A stretch of 7,157 bases of DNA from Oscillospiraceae bacterium (lineage in GTDB: Bacteria > Bacillota > Clostridia > Oscillospirales > UBA929): assembly GCA_009777435.1 (NCBI GenBank), contig WRLW01000076.1, positions 1-7,157 of the forward strand, written 5' to 3'. Position 1 is the first letter of the stretch. Each line of letters begins with the position of its first letter. Both the position numbers and the translations under genes were made by a program. Below are positions 1-5,433 of this stretch, piece by piece. The notes under the pieces are model-generated. The model saw only the letters and a list, made by a program, of their open reading frames with translations, was not told the origin of the DNA and did no database searches.

Positions 1-339
1 GCCTACGACCGCTTGAATATGTGGGGCGAGTACCTATACCTCTTTGAAACATCTCTCCGGGAAAAACGCCATATCCGCACCTACGGCGCAGAGCGGGATG
101 ATCCCGTTTTCAATTCATATGTACTGGGTCAAGACAGCCGCTTCAAATATGTCCACTTCCTGTATATCTGCGATTGGCGTTATAAAATTATACAGAGAAA
201 ATATGAGCGGTCGGGCGCGGGGAAAAGCGTCGAACATCTAAAACGGCACCAGCAGGATCAGTTGGAGGAAGCCGAGTTGAACAGTAGGTATATGGAGTTG
301 AAGCGACTGTTTGAGTCCATATCAGCTAACCAAGCGTGA
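1..339 (+). CDS. C-terminal part of an unrecognised protein, probably mobile-element cargo
   Basis: The reading frame is open from base 1 and gives 112 residues before the TGA at 337-339, so the gene probably begins upstream of the window. Possible internal starts (TTG at 13, ATG at 19) have no visible ribosome site ahead of them. The protein is rich in aromatic and charged residues, including an FLYICDWRYKII stretch near residues 54-65. It ends in a charged, probably helical tail of about 40 residues with many Glu, Lys, Arg and Leu, which could be a coiled coil. No motif is recognised and no function is assigned. It lies on the same strand as the integrase, about 200 bases upstream, and shares its lower GC content. 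It could be a regulatory or accessory gene of the element. Confidence 0.55.
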   Translation, partial: AYDRLNMWGEYLYLFETSLREKRHIRTYGAERDDPVFNSYVLGQDSRFKYVHFLYICDWRYKIIQRKYERSGAGKSVEHLKRHQQDQLEEAELNSRYMELKRLFESISANQA

Positions 340-480
340 ACATACATTGTGTTTATCATATTAACAGAAATAAACTGTCGAAGTGTGTCATCTGTGAAAT
401 AAACACGGAAACCGTTATTAAATATCATGCTTCCCCTCGAGCGATTAACGGAAATTGCTCTATGCGTAGAACGCGCAACG
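340..480. repeat. AT-rich intergenic region with short direct and inverted repeats
   Basis: This gap between the unknown gene and the integrase holds several short repeats. GAAATAAAC occurs at 367-375 and again at 396-404. Part of it recurs inverted: GTGTTTAT at 349-356 is the reverse complement of ATAAACAC at 399-406. ACGGAAA occurs at 405-411 and 448-454, and CCGTTA (412-417) is inverted as TAACGG (446-451). Such clusters upstream of an integrase gene can be binding sites for a recombination directionality factor, a repressor, or integrase arm domains. No convincing promoter pair or excisionase-like ORF was found here. The repeats are seen directly; their role is inference. Confidence 0.4.
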
Positions 481-517
481 AAAAAAAGCCCCCGCATCCG
501 GTTAAGGATGCAGAGGC
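481..517 (-). terminator. Leftward rho-independent terminator ahead of the integrase gene
   Basis: Read on the minus strand, this is a GC-rich hairpin followed by an uninterrupted run of seven T residues. The core stem is GCATCC (494-499) against GGATGC (506-511) with a six-base loop. Further pairs at the base (GCC against GGC, with two C/A mismatches) extend it across 488-517. The A run at 481-487 becomes the U tract on the minus strand. No minus-strand gene ends here, so it most likely stops antisense transcription coming from the integrase region. On the plus strand the hairpin has no U tract and lies just ahead of the integrase ribosome site, so it could also structure that leader. Confidence 0.7.
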
Positions 518-538
518 ACAGAGAGGAGGCGGCCACGC

Positions 539-1843
539 ATGGCAGAGGACAAAACTGAAAAAGGCCGCCGCCGAAAGAATCAGAGGCAGACCGGGTCAAA
601 GCTGTATCAGGCAGTTCTTGAGATAGGCCGCGATTCGGACGGAAAGCGCATCCGTAAATACTTCTATGGCAAAACCAACGCGGAGGCCAAAGCGCTGAAA
701 GAAGCGTATAAACGAAAGCTCCAGCTCCAGCAGGGCGGCGGTATCGACCCGGCGGGGGAGAGCATGACCGTCAACGAGTGGGCGGATCAGTGGATGGCTT
801 CGTATAAATCCACCACGGCGTACAGTACTAAAAGGATGTACGACACGGCTCTGCGCACGAAAATCAAACCGGTCATAGGAGAGATGCTCATAAAAGACGT
901 GCGGCATCTGCACCTTCAGAAGTTGGTCAATGAATACGCTGGGAAATCCGAGTCCACGCTGGACAAGCTGCGGATCACGCTCGGCCAACTATTCAAAGCC
1001 GCCTATAAAAACCACCTAATCGAGCGAAACCCCGCCGAGGACATAAGTATGCCCTCCGGTACGTCCGGGTCGCATCGCGCGCTTGAACGCTGGGAAATTG
1101 ACCTAATCGCGGCAAACTGGCAGCATCACCGCTGCGGTATATGGGTAATGCTCATGCTGTTCGCGGGTATTCGCCGCGGGGAAATGATGGCTTTGAAGTG
1201 GCAGAACGTCGATCTTGAGGGGAAGGTGCTTCGGGTAAGCGAAGCCGCTCATTTTGAAGGCAACTCGGCTGTAGACGGCAATACCAAAACAGAATCCGGC
1301 GTCCGGGATATTCCTATCGTGCCGCCGCTGTATGCAGCTCTAACGGTAAAGAAAGCAGGGTCATTGTCTGCCGGGTTTGTATGCACCGGCGCGTCGGGGG
1401 AACAAATAACATCATCAAGCCTAAAACGCGGCTGGGCTGGTATGCTCATAATAATGAATAAAGCGGCCAACGGGGAACCGCCTGAGCAAACCCCCGGCCG
1501 GCAGCCTACGCGCCTCGCCAAGGAGGAAAGAAAAACACTTACACCGGAGGCACAGAAAGAACTCGCGGCCAAACGTCGGGCCGAGTGGCAAAAAGTGAAA
1601 TTCACACCGCATGATCTGCGGCACACATACGCGACCATGCTTTACGATGCCGGAGTAGACCCTAAATCGGCGCAGCATCTTCTCGGCCACAAGGATATCC
1701 GCATGACAATGCAGTTGTACACCCATCTAAGCGATGAACGCAAGACCGCGGCAAAGATGGCGATGGACGGCTATTTCAGTAAGTGGGGCGCGTATCCATC
1801 GGAGGATCAGACCGTCGTTACCGTAGCGGAAAACAGAATCTGA
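539..1843 (+). CDS. int: Tyrosine-type site-specific integrase
   Basis: This 434-residue protein catalyses insertion and excision of the element by strand exchange through a tyrosine-DNA intermediate. The N-terminal part (about 15-65) resembles the basic arm-type DNA-binding domain of Firmicutes ICE and phage integrases. A SAM-like core-binding domain (about 75-170) follows, then the catalytic domain from about 180. All expected catalytic residues are visible: Arg212 in AGIRRGE, Lys250 in TKTESG, His358 and Arg361 in HDLRHT, His384 in LLGH, and the nucleophile Tyr394 in QLYTH. About 45 charged residues (roughly 306-350) sit between the Lys-containing strands and the HxxR box and look like an insertion. 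ATG 539 is preceded by AGAGGAGG at 522-529 with good spacing, which fixes the start. The gene looks intact. Its 3' end points at tRNA-Pro, the probable target. Confidence 0.95.
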   Translation: MAEDKTEKGRRRKNQRQTGSKLYQAVLEIGRDSDGKRIRKYFYGKTNAEAKALKEAYKRKLQLQQGGGIDPAGESMTVNEWADQWMASYKSTTAYSTKRMYDTALRTKIKPVIGEMLIKDVRHLHLQKLVNEYAGKSESTLDKLRITLGQLFKAAYKNHLIERNPAEDISMPSGTSGSHRALERWEIDLIAANWQHHRCGIWVMLMLFAGIRRGEMMALKWQNVDLEGKVLRVSEAAHFEGNSAVDGNTKTESGVRDIPIVPPLYAALTVKKAGSLSAGFVCTGASGEQITSSSLKRGWAGMLIIMNKAANGEPPEQTPGRQPTRLAKEERKTLTPEAQKELAAKRRAEWQKVKFTPHDLRHTYATMLYDAGVDPKSAQHLLGHKDIRMTMQLYTHLSDERKTAAKMAMDGYFSKWGAYPSEDQTVVTVAENRI

Positions 1844-1915
1844 AAGGAATTGTTTTTACAAATGGCTGTATAATGGATGTACAAGTAAGCAACGGCGCTA
1901 TTTACACATAAAAAC
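1844..1915. repeat. Element-end region with phased direct repeats, candidate integrase or Xis sites
   Basis: Between the integrase stop and the terminator, AATGGCTGTA (1861-1870) is followed by AATGGATGTA (1872-1881). These match at nine of ten positions and are offset by exactly 11 bp, about one helix turn, so bound proteins would sit on the same face. TTTACA also occurs twice, at 1855-1860 and 1901-1906, and TGTACA (1878-1883) is a small palindrome. Elements with tyrosine integrases commonly carry arm-type integrase or excisionase sites between int and the att core, which fits this position. The repeats are visible; their binding role is inferred. Confidence 0.4.
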
Positions 1916-1951
1916 AAAAAGCCTGTGGCCATTGAAACCACAAGCTTTTTT
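1916..1951. terminator. Bidirectional rho-independent terminator between int and tRNA-Pro
   Basis: The stem pairs AAAAAGC (1916-1922) with GCTTTTT (1944-1950) and TGTGG (1924-1928) with CCACA (1938-1942), with one C/A mismatch at 1923/1943. The loop is nine bases (1929-1937). A T run at 1946-1951 serves plus-strand transcripts (int). The A run at 1916-1920, with more A residues just left of it, serves minus-strand transcripts leaving the tRNA. It therefore plausibly ends both converging genes. Its left half may have arrived with the element. Confidence 0.8.
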
Positions 1952-1953
1952 CA

Positions 1954-1980
1954 TGGTCGGAGTGGCGGGGCTCGAACCCG
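1954..1980 (-). other. Probable attachment-site core region at the tRNA-Pro 3' end
   Basis: Tyrosine integrases that use tRNA genes usually recombine within the 3' half of the gene, and the incoming element restores that half. The integrase next door and the intact tRNA 3' end including CCA fit this. The stretch covers the CCA, acceptor 3' strand and T arm. Its exact limits cannot be seen, because the second copy at the far end of the element is outside the window. Confidence 0.4.
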
Positions 1981-2029
1981 CGGCCTCATGCTCCCAAAGC
2001 ACGCACGCTACCAACTGCGCCACACCCCG
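1954..2029 (-). tRNA. tRNA-Pro (anticodon UGG)
   Basis: The minus strand folds into a complete 76-base cloverleaf with an encoded CCA end (1954-1956). The acceptor stem is CGGGGTG with CACTCCG, with one G-U pair. The D stem is GCGC with GCGT. The anticodon stem CGTGC with GCATG encloses the loop TTTGGGA, giving anticodon TGG. The T stem GCGGG with CCCGC encloses TTCGAGC. UGG reads proline codons. The gene is intact despite the neighbouring integration, as expected when the element restores the 3' end. It converges with the integrase gene, and the terminator at 1916-1951 lies between them. Confidence 0.97.
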
Positions 2030-2042
2030 ATAAACAAGGGCA

Positions 2043-2071
2043 ATTATACTACACGCCGCGCCGCTTGTAAA
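2043..2071 (-). promoter_or_regulatory. Sigma-A promoter for tRNA-Pro
   Basis: On the minus strand there is a perfect -10 box TATAAT (plus coordinates 2043-2048) and a -35 box TTTACA (2066-2071) with one mismatch to consensus, spaced 17 bp apart. The predicted transcript would start about seven bases before the tRNA 5' end at 2029, a sensible leader for a tRNA gene. Confidence 0.65.
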
Positions 2072-2186
2072 GAGGGCCCGCCCGCGCCGGAAAGCTTTGC
2101 TTTGTTTGGGAAATATATATGCGAGCATTACGGCGGCGGCGGGCAATACTAACCGCAGTGTATTTTTTGATTGCGGGTGTTTTGTC

Positions 2187-4076
2187 ATGAAAAAATATTT
2201 TGCCCTGTTAACGGCCGTCATATTTCTGCTCTCGGCCTGCGGCTGCGCGGCATACGGGAATACGCCGCCGCGCGGCGGCTCCGATCTCCGCGCGGCCCCG
2301 CAAGACGGTTTGCCGTCTCGAGATGGTTTGCCATCTCGGGACGGCGCGGCGTCCGGTATGCCGGCCTGCGAGCCGGAGGAGGAGCGGGCATATACCATAA
2401 TGGTCTATATGAACGGCTCCGACCTTGAGAGCGAAAACGGGGCGGCCACGTCGGATCTTATTGAGATGCTCGACTCCGGCGTGGATACCGACATCGCCAA
2501 CATAGTTATCTTTACCGGCGGGGCCATACGCTGGCACAACGACTTGGTGCCGTCCGACGAGTGCGCCGTCTGGCGCGTCAAGGACGGGGAGTTAGTCAAG
2601 CTGGGAGGCGTGGGGCTGCTGAACATGGGCGACCCCGAGACCTTAGCCGGTTTTGCCGCTTACGCGACGCGCTCTTTCCCGGCCAGACGGTACGGCCTGA
2701 TCCTATGGGATCACGGCGGCGGCTCGATAGCCGGCTACGGGCACGACGAGCTGTTCGGAAACAGCCGCCTGTCGCTTAGTGAAATGGACGACGCGCTGGC
2801 GCGTTCGGCGCTCCCGGAAAAAATGGCGTTTATAGGCTTCGACGCTTGCCTGATGGCCTCGGTGGAGATGGCCGTGGTGGCGTCGCGTTACGCGGATTAC
2901 CTGATCGCGTCGCAGGATTTGGAGCCGGGGCCGGGCTGGGATTACGGCTTCTTGGCCGCGCTGAACGCCGACCCCGGCATGGACGGCGGCGCTATGGGCA
3001 AAATCATAGCCGACAGCTATTTCAGCTACTACGGCCGCCACACGGACGAAGGGCTTACGCTGTCGGTCACGCGGCTGTCCGAGGCGGGGAGCGTTATGGA
3101 CGCGCTGGGCGCGCTGACCGGCCGCTGCACGGAGGAAATGATAGCAAACGGGGCCTTTAACACGTTAGCCAGACGCCGAGGCAAAACCAAATCGTTCGGC
3201 AATGGCAGCCGGCGCGACAACGACTGCGATATGGTCGATATAGGCGACATGGCGGCCAATCTGTCCGACATGTTCCCCGGCGAAGCCGCGGCGGTAGCCG
3301 GAGCGCTGGAACGCGCCGTCGTATATGAGCGGAATAACTCCGATATCGAGCTGGGCGGCCTAACGGCATATTATATATACGGCGGCAAAAAGGACGCCGC
3401 CGGCACGCTTTCGACTTACGCGGAGCTGGGCCTAAGCGCCGATTACACCAACTACCTGCAAGCGTTCGCGGACATGATGAACGCGGACGGGCCGCGCGCG
3501 GACGGGCGAAGCGCGGCGCCAAGCCTTCCCGAAGCGGACGACCTGCTTTCGGCGCATCTGACCGTATGGAAGCAGATGCCCGGCGCGAAAGGGCTGCAAT
3601 ATATGGCGGGCAAGCTTGAGGCCGCGGACATGTACGCCGGCGGCAAGCCCGACCTTAACGTCCGCTGGCCGGCCATAAACGGCGTGTTCGTGTGCCTCGA
3701 CCGGACGGACAGCTCCGCGCGGGGCGTCGAATACGCCGTCCCGGTAAGGATAAACAACAGAGACGCCGATATCATAGTATTATTTTCAGAGAGCTGCCCC
3801 GACGGGAAAATCATGGGCTCGCGCTTTGAGGACGGCTATATTATCCAGAAAGGTCTTGAGCCTATAAACGACGGCGACAGGATATCGTTTTACCGCAGGG
3901 TGCGTAAAACCGGCGGCCCCTCGGCGGACGAATGGCGGATAGGCGGCGAGGTCATCGTAAACGGCGGCCCGAGGTTAGACTGGTATAAGCAGCGCGGCCC
4001 GCGCCGCTACTGCTTTCTGCTCACAGATTGGCGGCGCGAGGAGCGGTACACCGAATTTGAAAAGGTGCCCGGCTGA
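2187..4076 (+). CDS. Clostripain-family (peptidase C11) cysteine protease, lipoprotein
   Basis: The product is a 629-residue member of the clostripain family, probably a surface-anchored endopeptidase. ATG 2187 is preferred over upstream TTG 2097 because it gives a textbook lipoprotein signal: MKK, a hydrophobic stretch, then LSAC with the lipidated Cys18. A weak GGGTG site lies about eight bases upstream. A low-complexity linker (about 20-66) contains the repeat DGLPSR twice. The catalytic domain begins near residue 68 (YTIMVYMNGSDLE). The probable His is His176 in LWDHGGG and the nucleophile is Cys221 in GFDACLMA, matching family motifs. The C-terminal 150 residues or so look like an extra beta-rich domain of unknown role. 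Cleavage after Arg is known for clostripain itself but cannot be assumed here. The gene stands alone between the tRNA and the GH4 operon. Confidence 0.9.
   Translation: MKKYFALLTAVIFLLSACGCAAYGNTPPRGGSDLRAAPQDGLPSRDGLPSRDGAASGMPACEPEEERAYTIMVYMNGSDLESENGAATSDLIEMLDSGVDTDIANIVIFTGGAIRWHNDLVPSDECAVWRVKDGELVKLGGVGLLNMGDPETLAGFAAYATRSFPARRYGLILWDHGGGSIAGYGHDELFGNSRLSLSEMDDALARSALPEKMAFIGFDACLMASVEMAVVASRYADYLIASQDLEPGPGWDYGFLAALNADPGMDGGAMGKIIADSYFSYYGRHTDEGLTLSVTRLSEAGSVMDALGALTGRCTEEMIANGAFNTLARRRGKTKSFGNGSRRDNDCDMVDIGDMAANLSDMFPGEAAAVAGALERAVVYERNNSDIELGGLTAYYIYGGKKDAAGTLSTYAELGLSADYTNYLQAFADMMNADGPRADGRSAAPSLPEADDLLSAHLTVWKQMPGAKGLQYMAGKLEAADMYAGGKPDLNVRWPAINGVFVCLDRTDSSARGVEYAVPVRINNRDADIIVLFSESCPDGKIMGSRFEDGYIIQKGLEPINDGDRISFYRRVRKTGGPSADEWRIGGEVIVNGGPRLDWYKQRGPRRYCFLLTDWRREERYTEFEKVPG
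2264..2279. repeat. Perfect 16-bp GC palindrome in the protease linker
   Basis: GCCGCCGCGCGGCGGC is its own reverse complement and lies inside the linker coding sequence just before the palindromic repeat array. It may simply follow from GC-rich codons for Pro, Arg and Gly, but it adds to an unusual concentration of self-complementary DNA here. Confidence 0.6.
2304..2357 (+). repeat. Tandem 18-bp palindromic units in frame within the protease gene
   Basis: Three consecutive 18-bp units encode DGLPSR, DGLPSR and the diverged DGAASG (residues 40-57). Each unit holds its own inverted repeat: GACGG-TTTG-CCGTC (2304-2317), GATGG-TTTG-CCATC (2322-2335) and GACG-GCGCGG-CGTC (2340-2353). The first two differ by a paired C-to-T and G-to-A change that keeps the stem. 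Units also pair with each other: 2312-2326 and 2331-2345 form a 15-bp stem with one G-T pair and loop TTTG. The unit length is a multiple of three and the array sits in a disordered linker, so it is tolerated in the protein. It may be a copy of a dispersed palindromic element or local slippage. Confidence 0.85.
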
Positions 4077-4081
4077 CCATA

Positions 4082-4110
4082 TCGACAAAAATTCCCTTAT
4101 GCTATATAAT
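4082..4110 (+). promoter_or_regulatory. Sigma-A promoter of the GH4-kinase operon
   Basis: TCGACA (4082-4087, one mismatch to TTGACA) and a perfect TATAAT (4105-4110) are separated by exactly 17 bp. The predicted start near 4117 leaves a leader of about 33 bases that contains the ribosome site AAGGAGGAG at 4134-4142. TATAATTATA (4105-4114) is a perfect palindrome over the -10 box, but such AT-rich symmetry can be chance. No terminator was seen between the protease stop and this promoter, so some read-through is possible. Confidence 0.75.
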
Positions 4111-4149
4111 TATAAAAGCGGGATTTGAAATACAAGGAGGAGACCGGAC

Positions 4150-5433
4150 ATGTCAAAGCTGAAAGCCGCCGTGATCGGCGCGGGCAGCACTTACACGCCC
4201 GAGCTGATCGAGGGATTCATCGACCGGCGGGAAGCGCTGCCGTTCGACGCGTTCGCCCTGATGGATATTGATGAAAAGCGCCTTGAGATTGTGGGCGGCC
4301 TCGCGAAGCGCCAGCTCGAGGCCGGAGGCTTCCGAGGCGAGGTCGTCCTGACGTCCGACCTCGGCCGCGCGCTTGACGGCGCGTCGTTTATATTCGGCCA
4401 AATACGCGTCGGCAAGATGGCGGCGCGCGTCGCCGACGAGAAGATACCGCTGAAATACGGTATGCTCGGACAGGAGACCACCGGCGCCGGCGGCTTCATG
4501 AAGGCGCTGCGCACCGTTCCCGTCATGCTTGAGTTGGCCGAGCGCGTGAAGCGCGAGGCGGCCGGCGATGCCTGGCTGATAAACTTCACCAACCCGTCGG
4601 GCATAATCGCGGAGGCCCTGCTGAACCTCACCGGCGTTAACATGATCGGGCTGTGCAACTGCCCCGTCAATATGCTCAGGGAGGTCGCGGCCGCGCTCGG
4701 AACCGGCGATTTTGACTATGAGTACATCGGCCTTAACCATTTAAGCTGGATTACCTCGGTGGTGAGGCGCGGCGAATCCGAGAATCTGGTGGCCGCGCTG
4801 TCGCGCAAGACCTCGGCGCCCATGAAAAACATCCCCGAAATCAAATACGCCCCGGAGCTGCTGAGCGCCGTGCCTTACATACCGTCGTATTATCTCAGCT
4901 ATTTTTACGCGCGCGAGGAGCAGCTGCGCAAATGCCTCGAGGCCGAAAAGACGCGCGGCGAGGTGTGCCTTGAGCTTGAGAGTAAGCTGTTAGAGCAGTT
5001 CGCCGACATAAGCCTTACCGTAAAGCCGCCCGAGCTCTCGCAGCGCGGCGGCGCGCTCTATTCGACGGCGGCCGTCGCGGCGGCCGAATCCATCGCCAAC
5101 GACAAGCGCGAGCTTCACGTTGTGGCCGCCAAAAACAACGGCGCCGTGCCCTTTATGGACGACGGCTACGCGGTAGAGGTGGTCTGCGAGCTGGGTAAGC
5201 GCGGCGTGTCGCCGCGTCCGGTAACGGTATACAACGAGTATATAGCCGGGATGATGAGGGCCGTCAAAGCCTATGAGAAGCTCACAGTCCGCGCGGCCGT
5301 CGAGGGCGACCGCGACGCGGCGTTAGCCGCGCTGATGGTTCACCCGCTTATAGGCGACTACGCCAAGGCGAAGCCCATGCTCGACGAGATGCTGGAGGCC
5401 AACCGGGCCTATCTGCCAAGATTTTTCAAATGA
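4150..5433 (+). CDS. 6-phospho-beta-glucosidase, glycoside hydrolase family 4
   Basis: GH4 enzymes split 6-phosphorylated glycosides in the cytoplasm by an unusual redox mechanism needing NAD+ and a divalent metal such as Mn2+. The 427-residue length is normal for the family. The N-terminal Rossmann loop GAGSTYTPEL (about 10-19), NFTNPSG (145-151), the metal-binding CN motif at Cys169-Asn170 and His197 in GLNHLSW are present. Tyr248 in IPSYYL probably aligns with the family's catalytic base tyrosine. The STYTPEL loop and overall similarity favour the 6-phospho-beta-glucosidase subgroup over alpha-glucosidase or alpha-galacturonidase subgroups; exact substrate is uncertain. ATG 4150 follows AAGGAGGAG by seven bases. 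It overlaps the downstream kinase gene by four bases (ATGA), so translation is probably coupled. Confidence 0.92.
   Translation: MSKLKAAVIGAGSTYTPELIEGFIDRREALPFDAFALMDIDEKRLEIVGGLAKRQLEAGGFRGEVVLTSDLGRALDGASFIFGQIRVGKMAARVADEKIPLKYGMLGQETTGAGGFMKALRTVPVMLELAERVKREAAGDAWLINFTNPSGIIAEALLNLTGVNMIGLCNCPVNMLREVAAALGTGDFDYEYIGLNHLSWITSVVRRGESENLVAALSRKTSAPMKNIPEIKYAPELLSAVPYIPSYYLSYFYAREEQLRKCLEAEKTRGEVCLELESKLLEQFADISLTVKPPELSQRGGALYSTAAVAAAESIANDKRELHVVAAKNNGAVPFMDDGYAVEVVCELGKRGVSPRPVTVYNEYIAGMMRAVKAYEKLTVRAAVEGDRDAALAALMVHPLIGDYAKAKPMLDEMLEANRAYLPRFFK

Larger units (their letters stand above)
1..1953. mobile_element. End of an integrated genetic element next to tRNA-Pro (partial)
   Basis: This stretch carries a tyrosine integrase whose 3' end faces, about 110 bases away, the 3' end of a tRNA gene. 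Integrative conjugative elements, genomic islands and prophages commonly sit this way, because tyrosine integrases often use tRNA 3' ends as attachment sites. Base composition is visibly lower in GC than the DNA right of the tRNA, especially over 1-480. The other end of the element lies outside the window, so its class (ICE, prophage or island) cannot be told; no relaxase, coupling protein or phage structural gene is visible. The right boundary is inferred to fall at or within the tRNA 3' end. Confidence 0.65.

Noticed and set aside
336..626. 96-codon plus-strand frame overlapping the integrase start
   Set aside because: It covers the repeat region and terminator hairpin, then continues out of frame into int; no motif and no ribosome site.
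1850..1874. Plus-strand promoter TTGTTT with TATAAT after the integrase
   Set aside because: The TATAAT at 1869-1874 is perfect but the spacing to TTGTTT is only 13 bp, and no gene follows before the terminator; it overlaps the direct repeats instead.
1925..2152. 75-codon plus-strand frame across the tRNA
   Set aside because: It is a translation of the antisense of the tRNA and its terminator; not coding.
2097..2186. N-terminal extension of the protease from TTG 2097
   Set aside because: It would bury the lipoprotein signal behind 30 extra residues; ATG 2187 gives a proper signal peptide and lipobox.
2304..2357. CRISPR array
   Set aside because: The units are contiguous with no spacers, only 18 bp long and in frame inside a protein gene; no cas genes nearby.
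1898..2398. 166-codon minus-strand frame across the tRNA and protease start
   Set aside because: It runs through the tRNA-Pro gene and both arms of the palindromic repeats and is antisense to a clear lipoprotein signal; no ribosome site or family motif.
4153..4740. 195-codon minus-strand frame opposite the GH4 gene
   Set aside because: Long antisense frames are common in GC-rich genes with regular codon use; the plus strand has full GH4 motifs.
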